A stretch of DNA of 64,000 nucleotides from contig OY987247.1 of assembly GCA_963920765.1 (NCBI GenBank), positions 22,478,471-22,542,470 of the forward strand, written 5' to 3'. The notes below the pieces were generated by a model that was not told the origin of the DNA, searched no databases, and saw only the letters and a list, made by a program, of their open reading frames with translations. Positions 22,801 through 34,960 of this stretch are shown in pieces (positions within the stretch are counted from its first letter, which is position 1; each line of letters opens with the position of its first letter). Made by a program: the position numbers and the translations under genes. The stretch is from Ulota crispa (lineage: Eukaryota > Streptophyta > Bryopsida > Orthotrichales > Orthotrichaceae).

Positions 22801-24141
22801 CAATGCACTACATGATTATGGACAATTGACAACTGCCTATTAATTATGCACAAACCATAATCGTTATTTGCAAAAAAAGGTTAACAATTCCGCATTTTAA
22901 AGATCACTACATTATGCCTCTTTTACAATAATTTACTAAATTGAATTTACACATTCCTTAAATATGACAAGATCTATCATCCTTCATGTTTGGTTTTCTG
23001 AATTTAATACAAAAAACATACCTTTCAATCACCAGAAACCTCCCAAAACCATTTGACATCAAGAAACCCCAAACATGCATTGAAATTCCTAATTTCCAAA
23101 GATAATGCTTGCCTTTACTCCTGCCAAATTTCAACACTTACAATTCAACAACAAATACGATAGCAGACTTTCTTCACCTTCATATGCCAAACTACATCAT
23201 TTCCTTTGTGAAACAAAGTTCATCCACCAAAATCTCAACTTTACAAAAGGACGACACATGACCGTCAAAAACCCCTTAACTGTCATCTCTGAAATACTGC
23301 AACATCCAAGAAAGTGAATACTTTTAATTACAAGGACGTAAAACATGTGAGCATGAAACATTCACATTGGTTATAGATGCTCTCCTACTTCACTCTTGCA
23401 AAACTCACAACTTCCTATAACTATACCCACATAATAAATTAAAAGTAAAATGCCATTTTTTTCATGTTCTTCATAGGATCATAGACCTCAGTAGCTATAC
23501 AATAATACTCCTCATGTTAAAAACACTTAAATTGAGGCTTACGGATAATCCTACCTTTCCTACCACATTCTAGTTCTCAACAGCAGCTTCACATGCTTCA
23601 ATTTCATGACACAAACAAGACATCATTCACACTTCATGAGCATAATATTCCATAACCATAGACATACTCCCTTGCACACTAGACTGCATCTCCTTAACTT
23701 TTGCATATGTTCCACTGTAACACAACAAAAGCATGAATTCTCATATTTGATGTCACAAGATACATCCAACTAAACAACGCACTCTAGTTGTGAACAATTA
23801 TGAACAATACAAACATTTCATTGACATTGACATGCCCCATACTCTCCCCTTATAGATTATCCTAGTCCAAATGCAAAATGAATATCACCTAAAATGCTCT
23901 CCCTTGCATCAACCACGTAGCTATTCCACAATTATAATGTCATCATTCTCTCTATAATGTGATTTGTATTTTTGGTGCATTTGTCAATAGCACAGTTGTC
24001 ATAGCACAAGAAAGTACTTATCCTCCTGTTGGCATTATAAGTGACTTACAACTCTAAGAAGATTACTTGTTTTTGTTCCATAGGGTTTTAGTTTGTAGTT
24101 CGTGAAAGATGATTGGAATAGGATATAGAGATCTTGTTTAT
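19852..24141. other. Gene-free, C-rich and G-poor stretch
   Basis: No frame with recognisable motifs is present. Composition is strongly asymmetric: for example 22681-22740 contains 19 C and 3 G. Short frames of 60-100 codons occur by chance. Apart from the MITE at 21041-21170 I see no structured element. By its position it is probably the 3' non-coding or second-gene intron part of element B. Confidence 0.5.
21041..21170. mobile_element. Palindromic CACTA-derived MITE (130 bp)
   Basis: It starts CACTAGTAGAAAATTGTGTT and ends with the inverse (AATTTTCTATTAGTG). It folds almost completely on itself: the left-arm segment ATGATGTTTTCATGCTTCTA is matched by TAGAAGCATGAAAACATCAT on the right. CTC directly flanks both sides (21038-21040 and 21171-21173), the 3-bp duplication CACTA transposases make. 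It has no coding capacity. Its ends match those of element B and of the copy at 34351-34481. Confidence 0.88.
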
Positions 24142-24172
24142 AACACACATATATACACATACACACACACAT
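24142..24172. repeat. AC/AT dinucleotide microsatellite
   Basis: ACACACATATATACACATAC followed by ACACACACATG is an imperfect AC/AT dinucleotide tract. Confidence 0.85.
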
Positions 24173-24240
24173 GAGAAATAATTGGAAGATCTACTCTAAC
24201 ATACTATCTAACTCCTAATTAGATCTTCATGTACACACAA

Positions 24241-24490
24241 ACAATCTGGACTTTTAGAAGGAGTGTCCAAACCTTGTGCCTCTTCCAAATCCGGTTACAA
24301 CATAAATTACAAGTAACAGAATTACACATACACACAAATAGAGGAAAGGTAACCAAAAGATCTCTAGTCAATGGACAGGACTTCTAATTATCCTCCTTTC
24401 TTCACTAACAATCCAGACTTCCGGAAGGAGTGGCCTGTCCCTGTACCTCTTCTAGATTCGGTCGCAAAACACACACCAAATAACAGAAGT
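24241..24490. repeat. Direct repeat of about 80 bases, period 167
   Basis: A unit beginning ACAATCTGGACTTTTAGAAG at 24241 recurs at 24408 as ACAATCCAGACTTCCGGAAG. Both continue GAGTG..C....CTGTACCTCTTC-like and a [A/G]TTCGGT/TCCGGT word, ending near AACAGAA. This is an old local duplication in a patch of higher GC content. Confidence 0.65.
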
Positions 24491-25089
24491 TTAGCCTCTA
24501 TATTAAAGGGTTTTGCATTTTGATTAAGGAAGGCTGCGTGAGTTCCTACCTTTCAAGACTTTAAAGTGTCTGAAGTAGCACTAAACCAAACAATAACAAA
24601 GACCACAAAGACAACATGGTGCAATTACTTCCTCACAGCCAATCCAGAAGTGATTTCAAACAGACAAGTCACACAAGAAACCCCTACAACCCTAAATTAC
24701 TAGAGCAACAGAACCTTCTTGACATAATTCCTGGTGCTAAGATGATAACCGGACAATAAAAATGATCATTGCTCCTTTGCTTACAATCACTCCAGGTGGT
24801 AGTGGAACCTCTCAACCGTTAACTAGCATGCATTGAGATTGCTATCTAGATTGCACCTAATCTAAGGCTGGCTATCCCTCACAAGAGTATCTAGATCATA
24901 AACTCAAACAAAAATTGCCCCTTAATACACACAATTTTCCAACCACCTCCCTATTGGCTCCAGAGACTAGATTGGATAAGATCCGGGGGTTATCCTATCT
25001 TTCCAATGCTTAGCATCTGGCTACCTGTAACAAACAATAGTTCTAGCATTGCCAGCATTTCAATTGCAAATTAAGTGATCAATTTAAAA

Positions 25090-25595
25090 TCATGAAGTGG
25101 AAGTCCAAAAATCCCGGATTTGAGGCTTCCAATTTGCTAGGAAATGACACGTGTCATTTCTTGATCTAAAATGCAACCCTGAATCTACTTCTGCGGTTAA
25201 TTCCATTTTGTCCACTTTGAAGATCTTCCCATCCAGAATTGACTTTTGATGTGGGATCCAATTCCTTCTTGCTGGTTGATGTCTTGGTGGCGCAGGTTTG
25301 ACTGGCTTTAGAGCGGCGCATGTGGATGCTTCTTCCCCTTCCACGCAAGTGCCAAAGCCAACGGATTTGAGTTTCATGATTTGTCTTGCGAATCACCTGA
25401 GATGCCTTCATTCTCCAAGGATACTAAGGATGAGTCATCACTGAGGTCGATCTTGACAAGTGAGGTTGTCCTCCGCTTCACCAAACTTGAAGTGTCATTA
25501 GTCTTTGCTATCGTTTGAAACTGCCTTTCGAACCGGGATCTAGTTCCTGATTCACCAAAATCCTTGTATTGCCCCGGATAGACTACTCTGGACAA
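25090..25595 (-). pseudogene. Unrecognised coding patch split by a frameshift
   Basis: Two minus-strand frames abut exactly. The frame entering at 25595 ends in a TGA that overlaps the ATGA beginning the frame at 25377. A one-base shift would join about 167 codons. The first half is Arg/Ser-rich (GTRSRFERQFQTIAKTNDTS). The second has KPVKPAPPRHQPARR and a Trp-containing C-terminus (FLANWKPQIRDFWTS). Base composition is richer in GC than the surroundings, so this could be a host gene fragment picked up by element B. I do not recognise the family. Confidence 0.4.
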
Positions 25596-25914
25596 CTATT
25601 TCCGGTTAGGCAGGAAATTATAACTTTTCCTCCTTAACCATTCTAAGTATATGAGGACTTGTAAAATTCCTTAATTCATCTTTTTGCTAAACCTTTTTCC
25701 TTTACCATGTAAAAGCAAAAAGTTTGCTCAAGGATGAACTGCATATATTGATTTATTGATATAGATACTAAAGTTCTGAATTCTAGATTGCCACAATAGA
25801 AATCAATACTTGTCCATAGTACATAGCATAGTGCATGAATCTCCAAACAAAAGTATTAAAACATGTGGTTTTTGAACTCACCCAAGTTGTTCTTATAAAT
25901 CACACATTGAAGAG

Positions 25915-26328
25915 CTATTCCTCTTGTACAGAAGTCAACGATGATGGCGCGCTAATTGACATGAATGCCTCACTGTCTTCCTCTTTGGATAGCAGTTCAT
26001 GACCTTCCCTATTGCGCTCCAAGCATCTCAAATGTTGGTGTCCACGCCTCCCTCTATTGACATTAGTTTTGGCCCTCTTTTTGCAATTTTTGTTCCACGT
26101 TCCTTCCCCTTTCTTACGGAATAAGTTCATCGTCTCTTCTTGCTCCTCTGCTCCCCTGTGACCTTCACTTCCTGCCTTAATGCCATCAAGTACTGCCATT
26201 GCTTCTGGCATTTGTGTTGTCCCCATTATTGTATGTCTAGAATTTCCTCCTTTTTTGCGGCCATTGCGTGCTGTTTGTCCTTGTACACCTGAGCGTTTAT
26301 TTGAATGCGCCATATTGGAAGTGCTCAT
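25915..26328 (-). CDS. Highly charged protein in element B
   Basis: This 137-codon ATG-started frame begins MSTSNMAHSNKRSGVQGQTA. It is rich in Gly, Arg, Lys and Glu, with a basic middle (KNCKKRAKTNVNRGRRGH) and an acidic end. It lies directly downstream of the DUF4216-like exon (26448-27038) on the same strand. That is the position of the C-terminal tail or of the next gene in CACTA elements. It is intact as a short frame, but no domain is identified. Confidence 0.4.
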   Translation of the reverse strand: MSTSNMAHSNKRSGVQGQTARNGRKKGGNSRHTIMGTTQMPEAMAVLDGIKAGSEGHRGAEEQEETMNLFRKKGEGTWNKNCKKRAKTNVNRGRRGHQHLRCLERNREGHELLSKEEDSEAFMSISAPSSLTSVQEE

Positions 26329-26447
26329 GGCTCTTCCTATTGTAGAGAACCCTTGGCAATATACAATGTCACTTATTCAGATTGAAGGTGCCCCTTCCTC
26401 TCTAACGTCTCTATCCGGCATAAGTCCTTGAAATTTATCATCTCCTC

Positions 26448-27038
26448 CTATATTAAAAATTGATGCATTTGCGTCTTGTTTAGGCAACACTCTTTTTGCC
26501 CTAACTTTATTTGCAACACCACTCTCCACCCAGGTGCTTTGTTAGCATAACAAAAAAAAACTTGTTCATAGTGCTTGGGAAATGCAAAGCTATCTTGAGA
26601 ATCAACTCCAAGTTGTTGTCCATAATTGGCTAAAGTGAAACCCCACTTGTCATTTTTTATCGTTGCATTCTCTCCCTTGTAGTTGGCCTTCACAAAATTG
26701 CATACCATAACCTTCACGTCATGGCGCCTATAGTTCAATTTCAAAATCTCTACTATATGTTCAATGTACTCTACCGTTGCTTCAATTGGGTTTGCATCAT
26801 GCACACCATTTCTGCACAATTGAGCAAACACAATTGCAACCCTACTACCTAATGTTTTCAAGGACACTTTTGACTTCACTGCTCTAAAGTGGTTACCATA
26901 TGCGTACATTGATTTATACGCACTTGCCATTTGCAAGGGTCCTCTTGCAACATCTACTACATTCTCTTCCACTATAATACCAACCCGCTGGTGACATCGT
27001 ACTTCCTCCAATGACCACAAAAAGTAATATGGCAACAA
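26448..27038 (-). pseudogene. DUF4216-like domain of element B transposase
   Basis: This is an open frame of 196 codons without a convincing ATG, so it is an internal or last exon. Shared blocks with elements A and C are YKSMYAYGNHFRAVKSKVSL, NPIEATVEYIEHIVEILKLN, KWGFTLANYGQQLG and VFFCYANKAPGWRVVLQ. It is the best-preserved of the three copies, with no internal stop, and defines the domain boundaries for the other two. I call it part of a pseudogene because the upstream exons are disrupted. Confidence 0.7.
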
Positions 27039-27756
27039 ATGTAACTCAAGGGGATAAACAAAGCTCCTTCGACTACCTCTTCAACAATGTTGGCGTTTAA
27101 ATACCATTCTATCTATGCTTCAACCTTCACGGCCTCTTGATATCTCTAGCAGCATCCTCCAAAATTAATCATGCCCTTTGGTACACTACAACTATTTCAG
27201 CAGTACTTGGTAATTTCATTTGTACATTGCAAAAACTTATTAGCAAATTACCATATTATATTCTCTATGATTATACGTGCCTGCATCATAACAAATTAAA
27301 CTAAAAAGCAAGTGAACCGACATTTCCTACAATAATTAATGTCCACGTGAAGGCACTGTCATAAATTACAAAGCCTCACTAATATTTATATTATCTTGAG
27401 AACAACATTTCCTTGATCACTTGAACAACATTTCAGTACAATCATACAAAAGCACTAATCCGTCAATACCAAGTTGTTCAAATAGTAATCTCCCAATACT
27501 AAAAACAGCATAACTTAATTTTACTTTTTAATTGTTAATACAAAATCACACCAATTTAGTCAACACATTATGTACCTTCTGTAGCATTCCATGTCCTTGT
27601 CATTGTCTAGCACAAAACCATGGATCAATTTCAAAAACTCATTTGACAGTACATGCTTTCTTTTTGCACCTTCTAGAACTTCATCATTCACTGACGGCTC
27701 TTTGTCAACATCTCAAGCTCTTGTAGTAGTAGGTGTGTAGTTAGAAAGATACTCTG

Positions 27757-28480
27757 TCATGAATCCCACAAATCTTTGCACAGGTACCCATTTTTCATAC
27801 TGCCCTTGAGTTTACTTTTATTTTTGACAAACCTTTTAAGACCTTTCATGTACCTTTCAAAGGGATACATCCATCTACAATGGACAAGTCCACAAATAAA
27901 TAGTTCCTCTATGACATGGATACATAAATAAATCATTATAACAAATATTGAAGGAGGAAACTCTTTCTCTAGATAGCATACAATTTTAGTTGCTTCTTGT
28001 AACATTTGATCTTTCCTTGCTGCTTCTACAATTTTAGCACATATTTTTTAAAATAGTCTGCTAAACCTGATAACTGCCCCCACAACATTGGCAGATCCAA
28101 CGTTCCTCAATTACACAAGTAAAATTTGTTGCAACAATACATGGAAATTGTGGGTTTTTAAACCAGAGAGTCTCTTGTTGGTAATTTTTTGCTTTATGAA
28201 TCCCACATAATTAGTTGGGAATTTTAGCTACTTCAAAATGCTAGAAAATTGATCCTTCTCTTTGCACCTTAAAACATAAGGGGCATCAAGTTTAAAAAAT
28301 GTCACACGATCTGCATAAGGCTGGAAGTAAAGGTTTGCACAAATACCTTGAGCGCGCATATCTTCCCTTGACTTGATAGTATTAGTCTCATTTAACAACG
28401 TTCAAATTAGATTCTTGCACACATTTTTTTCAATATGCATTGGATCTAGAAGGTGATGCATTGGAAGCCTATGCCAAATC
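27757..28480 (-). pseudogene. tnp2 C-terminal core and DUF4218, element B
   Basis: Reading the minus strand from 28480, MHIEKNVCKNLI matches the conserved H.EKNVCENL motif. SREDMRAQGICANLYFQPYA and then LKTHNFHVLLQQILLV follow, with a few stops between. From 28005 the frame is open: YLEKEFPPSIFVIMIYLCIH, then VHCRWMYPFERYMKGLKRFV, the hallmark of DUF4218. Order and spacing agree with element A (10323-11050). Several stops make it non-functional. Confidence 0.8.
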
Positions 28481-29928
28481 AATAGACAAAGACAATGATT
28501 AGTAAGGATCTAAATCAATAGTTTCTTAGAATATTCTTCAAAACATGAAAACATTGTTGAAAAGTCAAAGGTGGTAATAATATTAATGATACAACAACCT
28601 CAAACAAACATGATGACGGTTCATTACAAGGTAGACTAAGAACCAATGGATTTAAGTAAACGCTGCTGAAAAGTATACAATAACTAATTAAAACTTCCAC
28701 ATACGTAAAAAAAGCAATAGTCCATAAGCATCATATTGCACTTAGTAACTAATAATGTCAAGCTTTCATATACTAAATCAAGAATGTTTATTCAAATTGA
28801 CCATGTGCTCAAGGTATTAACTTCATCTAACCACCTAAACACGAATACATCATGCAATATTTAGTGCAAGTCATTACAGGACAAATCAAAAGTATTTGTT
28901 ACCAAAGCTCTATGCAGCAGCAAGTATTGCTAATGTACTTCTAAGCAATGCAACAATAACATTCCCCTCCCCCACCACACTTTAGCTTGTATATTTTATG
29001 AATACAAGAAGTTCAAAAAACTAGAATTGAAAAAAATGCAATAACATTGGTAGCTTTTGATTGTTCTACATTCAAAGTAGGGGTAATTGAGTCTAATTAG
29101 TAGTAACAGAGTTTTGTACAATAAAGACTAAAACATATGAAAATCATGTGAACTCTAATCTTTACTCATTTGTGTGCCATTTTCTTGCAATCACAGCTCA
29201 ATTACTATTTACCCTATAATTTCAGGCAAAATAAGAACTATTATATGGACAACCTGCTCGATTGCCCTTATGTATCCACCCACCAATAACCGCGTTGTAA
29301 TTGTCACGTACTATACAAGCTTCAATTTTAAGTTGTTTTACACTCACATTAATTTATATTTACTATCACCATCTTCTTAATTGTCCGGAATATAAAAGTA
29401 GCTTCTCTCTTCTATCCTTCCGCATGTTTGACTTGCGTATGTAGTTTCCGGTATGAGCAGTCAATACATAGCTTGTGCAAATGAACTACAATATTTAATT
29501 AACAAGTTCTAAATAGGTAATTTTAATTATTGAAACTATAACGTGCCAAAACTATAACAACAATTAGGACCCATTATGAAAAACCAGTACTTCTAAACAA
29601 TAACAACATATAAAATAAAAGCTCACTTACATTGACCTTTCTTAGAACGGCTATTGATCTTAGTGAGGTTTAGGGTTTACTTAGTTATTAAGTGCATTTG
29701 CCCAATGAAATTCATGTAGACGCAATGATTCAACACCATCTCGTTTCATAAAAATGTATCCTCTATTGCAATTTTTCTTCATATGAAACGCAAAGCACAT
29801 TATAAAAAGCAATTGCAAAAATTTGGATTAGAATGTACCTCCCAATAAGGCAGCAAAAATAAGATGCTAACTCTTTTTACCCTTGTGCATTTTACAAGAT
29901 TGTGCTCTCCACCTCAACGGCCACCATT
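28481..29928. other. Intron or non-coding part of element B
   Basis: No frame with transposase motifs is seen between the two coding blocks. In element A the corresponding gap (9944-10322) is an intron. Here it is about four times longer and may contain insertions. Confidence 0.4.
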
Positions 29929-31398
29929 TTAAAGGTATGATTCCCTCATTTGTCCTAGACAAACAATATTTGCGCCACTCTGGCGCAAAGGGGGGGGGAC
30001 AGCACAGAGTTCCTTTTCTTTGTCAAAAACAACTCTAGCTTCTCTCCAACAATGATCACTATCTAGCCATTGGCAATGTCCAAGGTATATGGTCTTGTCA
30101 AATTCCTTTGAAAGCTTACCTCTTGTGCACTCTCCACACACAAGGCAACCTGCACTTTCTTAGCCCACTTGTCCAAAAATTAGAGTATAAGCGAGAAAGT
30201 TGTTTATGGTCCAAAGTAACATTCTTCAAAGTTTGAAATATTGCTTTGCGTCTTCAGTCTCAAGCATGTTCACTGCAGATACTCTTCTCCACAACTTCTG
30301 AAGCTCTAACACAAGGGATTGTAAAAATACATCTATGGTGTCCTCTGATGGTGAGTGTGGCCTTGGTATAATCATACTGAAGCTAATGAAAAACCTTTTA
30401 GTCAAAACATATGGTGGTAAATTATAAAACATAATCATTATTGGCCATATTGAGTGACAAGAGGATTGAAGGCTATAGGAATTTATCCCATCCAATGCAA
30501 GCCCCATTCTCACATGTCTTAGGTCCCTACAAAAGCTTGAAAAATTCTGGTCTTCAAATTGCCACTGCTCATTGTCTACAATGGACCTGAGCTTCCCATC
30601 TACTAAGTGATTCTCAAAATGCCACCTCATATATTTTGATATTTCAAGGCATCGGAACATTCTTTTTAATCTCTTAATGATAGAGAAGTACCATAATACA
30701 TGAGTGGGCACTAATGTCAAGCCAGGAACATATCTGGACTTATGGCAAGCTGGACACCTATCCAAAGCAAAAATATCTTTTCAATACAACGTCCGCCCAC
30801 ACTCACAAAAGTGTATATTCTCATGAGAGAGACCAAGCTTGAAGACTAAACGCTTCATTTTGTAAGAGTTCACTGGACAACTGTTACCCACTAGAAGGAC
30901 ATCATTTTTAAGAAACAACAATATTTCTTCTAAACAATGACTGCTAATACTAAAGAGCGTGCATAACAATATAAGGATGACACTGAACTATAACTTGCTG
31001 CTCCTTGAGCCTGGAAAGAGAAGAATTGATACTTCCTCTATTAAATTGTCGCACAAGTCTGTTTGGTCGTCATCCTCATCTTTACTGAATTGTTTGTTTA
31101 GATTAATTCCTTCTTCCTTGCTTTCCGTATAGAGTTGATGGATGTCATTCACACAATTGAAATTGTTTTTAGCCATGTCCATTAAATTAGCCTTTGCTGC
31201 TTCTGACATGTCTAATGGGTTGACATTGTCATCTGCATCACAATATTCTTCTTCAAGGTCTACTTCTTTACCAGATGGTATGTCAAAATCCATAGGATCA
31301 GTATCTCTCATGTCTTCCATTGCAAAACTCTGTTCATCAAAAGATACATGTGAATTACACCTTTTGCAAGACACTTGTTTAAATTGTGGAATGGCCAA
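29929..31398 (-). pseudogene. tnp2-type transposase relic, N-terminal and central part, element B
   Basis: A single minus-strand frame of 490 codons spans 31398 to 29929, interrupted by stops near 30988, 30781, 30226 and about 30160. It reads an acidic N-terminal linker, LLCTLFSISSHCLEEILLFL, DRCPACHKSRYVPG, the block RHVRMGLALDGINSYSLQSS, TINNFLAYTLIFGQVG, GCLVCGECTRGK and TIYLGHCQWL. These are the ordered landmarks of Transposase_21 proteins. Compared with element A the pattern is collinear. The frame is kept throughout, so decay is mainly by point mutation. Confidence 0.85.
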
Positions 31399-31487
31399 TC
31401 AATATCGTGTACAAAGATTATTGCTACAAATAAGTAATGCCATGACACAATAGAACATCCTCTTGAATCATGATTAACATAGAACCA

Positions 31488-31733
31488 CTAACTACCAAAT
31501 TCTGCCCTTTTTTTTTTTTGTATAGGAAATAAAGGTGTAACGTGACGTTCTATAAGAGGTTCCGTGAGTCTCTGGTCTAGACCATATTTTTGATGATGAC
31601 TTTCAACCACATCAATAGTATGTTGCCTTAAACCATGGCATCTTTCACACGCACAGGGGTACCTGTGAATGCCGTCACGCACTGCAACTGCTCTCTCTAC
31701 ATGATTTGCGTGAGAAAATCCTTCTAGTCTCAT
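31488..31733 (-). CDS. Transposase-associated zinc-finger exon, element B
   Basis: This 81-codon frame from ATG 31733 contains HRYPCACERCHGLRQHTIDV followed by VESHHQKYGLDQRL. The CxCxxC...V..HH..YG arrangement is that of the transposase-associated finger at the N-terminus of plant tnp2 proteins, thought to bind DNA. It sits just upstream of the main tnp2 frame at 31398 and is probably the first coding exon of element B. Confidence 0.65.
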   Translation of the reverse strand: MRLEGFSHANHVERAVAVRDGIHRYPCACERCHGLRQHTIDVVESHHQKYGLDQRLTEPLIERHVTPLFPIQKKKRAEFGS

Positions 31734-34350
31734 ATTAGGAAAACTTGCACATGCAATAACCTATATTGTTAGAAGATGACAATACACATTTTGATTGTAC
31801 AACTCATTACAATGTATGGATGAAAACTATTGCAAAAAATTCATGGGCAATAGATGAGTTACATATAGTACAGTTCATTCCATTCCAAATGTATAGTTTG
31901 TGAGTGTTGTGATTGGATGAGTTCATAGACAGAGGATATTGGCTTTCCACATGTCATTCTAATTTCAAAACAATAGTGTCAAAGTAGTGCTTCTTCAAAT
32001 GAATGTCTTCTCCTATATAAGAGGAAAATTGATAACATTGTTATTGTTCATGGGCAAGCTGAAGAATATCAAACTAAACAAAATACAACCGGATTATTGA
32101 GGACGTGAAAATTTAACAAGCATAACTACTTGTATGTACTACCTTTTCAACAAGAAGCTGCAAATGACTTGGAATTGGGAAAATCTTGTCCAGTGGAATG
32201 CTCCAATTATATCACATTGAAAGTCAAAATTACGCTGAATAAAATTGCAATATCTTGCATTTGATGGTCAACTTTATTGTAGATGATAGTGCATTCTATG
32301 AATGGTCTGCCACATGCTCTACAACTTCTCCAACATTTTGCACACAAAATAGCAGCTCCATTGGTATAAGATTCCGGTCACTCACATTCAATATGAAGAC
32401 AAGTCACTGACGTATTATATAATTGTGACCTACAAATGCAGCTAAAATTTAATAGATTGATGACAGCAGAATGCTAGCAGCATAAAAGTATTAGTTTCTC
32501 CAATCATCATACAATACACAATAGTCACTCGCAAGAATTAATGTACTCTTTCAGAGTTTGCCAATTACTGTATGCACGCAAAGTCCTAATTAAATGAGAA
32601 GTGGAAATGAAGTAATTTGTGTTACACACTTGTGCAAAATTTTATTCATCCTCTACGGATGTTTTGAAATACAGAACCTTCCATTTCATAATCAATATGC
32701 TTGTCTTAATTGAAATATTGAAGAAATGACAATAACATGAATGATGTGTCTACAACAAAAACATAAGAACATAAAACACCAACATGTGATACCCAAGAGT
32801 GAACCATGAGGCTGGAAATAGTAGAACCTGTCATAAATGTAATTACTCTTTTTAGTGAATGAATAACAAAAGTTTGTAAGACTTGTTGAAAAAAGAGCTA
32901 TGTGACATTGGTCTAAAGCACAGGTATATTACATACAGAAAAATGCGTGTAGACAACTATATCACCTACACTACAGATTCTAGTATACCTTTACATACTG
33001 CACCTCCATCCTAGATATAGTTATTCTACGCAAATCTAACATTGAAATTTGTAGGTTTTCAAACTTTGCAGAGGCAATTAGTAAGACTTCAATACTATAC
33101 TATAGATTGCATGTTTGTTTTGTTTTGTAACTTGCAAAAATAGAAATTAAAGAGGAAATTGATAAAGCACCTACATGTACTCTTTCTCCTACTTTATATA
33201 AAATGAAGTTAGCATGTGTTCAAAGTTCCATACAAGTATGTTGTAATATTCTTTACTTTGTGGACACAACAAAAATTTATTTGAAAAATAAATTTGTAGT
33301 ATGTGTAGTTGAACAAGACTCCACGGAATACATTACTACACATTGTCAACAGAAATCGTAAAAAATAATAGATTAGCAATGCAGTCACAATATGTAACTT
33401 TGAGAAGATATTATATGTAAGCAAGAAGACTATTATCTTATTAGTCTTTGTCTCTAACATTACAGCTAGACTCTAAATTCTATTATGGTATTAAACAAGA
33501 CGCAGCATAGACATAGGGTATCATTTTAGCATAGACTTATGTATAGACACTCACTTTGTGGGCAAACACTAACACGCAGTGGTTGACAAATTAGATTCAC
33601 TTGTAAAAAAGCAAGAGTTGCACGAGTCTTATAGAATAGAGTGCAAAGAGCTATATGCTGGACTCTTCTATTTCTAGTTTAATTACAATGTCATTATGGA
33701 GCAAAGAAAAACTCAGTCTGCCATTTAAAAAAGCCAGGTATTTGCTAATCTTGCACATATCTTATATTTTCTGTTTTTTTTGCTTAAAGTACAGGTTAAA
33801 ATTTCTATACTTGCAAACAAATGCAATAATATTATGTAGTTTGGTGTAATGACCAATTTTTTTCCAATGCATATGACAGCCAGCCTGCAAATACCTAAAA
33901 CACACCCCACTTTACACGTACATTAAAAAATATACAAAACATGTTAAAAAAAACGAGCACATTACTTCTCGAACATTGACACAGGAAAAATGTAGAGGTC
34001 AGCACATATGGAGTGATTTGAATTGCTAGGATTGATATCAAAATAGCTTGAATCAAATTGTATGGCACTCTTACTTTCACATGAAACTATCACTTAAGCC
34101 AAAGAATTTACCCTCCCTTTCTATCTAGGTGTCAAGTATTATGTTACTCGAGTTTAGGGTTCAAAGAAGTACATTTCCTACCAATATTGAAATGGCGGGC
34201 GTAAGAAATAATACAGAGGTTGCATTAGCAAAATGATGTGAAAACGGATTTCATTGACTAAGGTGCATCCTAACTAAAGTGACTAGAAACATTTCTTTCT
34301 AGTGTTTCCCTTTTGATACTCCATAGGAGCATTTCAAAATAACTTGGTAC
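31734..34350. other. No gene seen; 5' flank of element B transposase
   Basis: There are only short frames on both strands without motifs. If element B is real, this stretch contains the transposase promoter and 5' leader, read leftward. Confidence 0.4.
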
Positions 34351-34481
34351 CACTAGTAGAAAACTGTGTTGAAGTGAACATAAACTACGTGATGTTTTCA
34401 TGCTTCTAATCCAAATTTCTACGTTAGAAGCATGAAAACCTCATGTAGTTTATGTTGACTTCAACATATTTTCTACTAGTG
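34351..34481. mobile_element. Palindromic CACTA-derived MITE (131 bp), second copy
   Basis: It starts CACTAGTAGAAAACTGTGTT and ends ATATTTTCTACTAGTG, with arms that pair along nearly the whole length around a short centre. TAC flanks both ends (34348-34350 and 34482-34484), a clean 3-bp target duplication. It is clearly the same family as 21041-21170, differing by scattered substitutions. Confidence 0.88.
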
Positions 34482-34888
34482 TACATACTATAGTACACAA
34501 TTATTTTGAGAAGCACACATTGCGGTAGTAATTACTAATATAAATAAAGTAGTTTGAACTATTGAGAAAACAAAAATCCTTCCATGTACGTGATGGATGC
34601 TTCAGAAATTGAAGCATGGAAGACCTAGCAACAAGTGCAGCAAATTCCCTCCTCCTAGAATGTCCGCGACAAAGCTCTTGGCTATGGTGGTGAACAACTT
34701 CAGTGTCTGGCTACACATGCATCTTCCTTTCCTACATTAGTGTATCACATCTTTCCACAATCTGCACATTAGACGCGCAACTTTGGGCGTTGATTTAATA
34801 AAATCACAAATGAGTAAAACTACTGTCTAGTAAAACAGCAACGCATGACTTTCTTGCTCTAGAAGAAAATTGGGCTAGAATCTACAAG

Positions 34889-34960
34889 ATGTTTTATGTT
34901 CCAAATGCAAAATTTTGCACTATAAATATGAAAATTTGCGTTGGGAACAAAAAAACATCA
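34889..34960. repeat. Hairpin related to the MITE core
   Basis: GATGTTTTATGTTCCAAATG pairs imperfectly with the inverse segment ending at 34960 (GCGTTGGGAACAAAAAAACA, then TC). The GATGTTTT...AAAACATC frame and the GCAAA word are shared with the centre of the two MITEs. It lies about 310 bases inside the right end of element B. Confidence 0.5.

Noticed and set aside
20064-23317. Several plus-strand open frames of 60-100 codons
   Set aside because: The stretch is poor in G, which lowers stop density. The peptides are low-complexity-like and have no motif or splice support.
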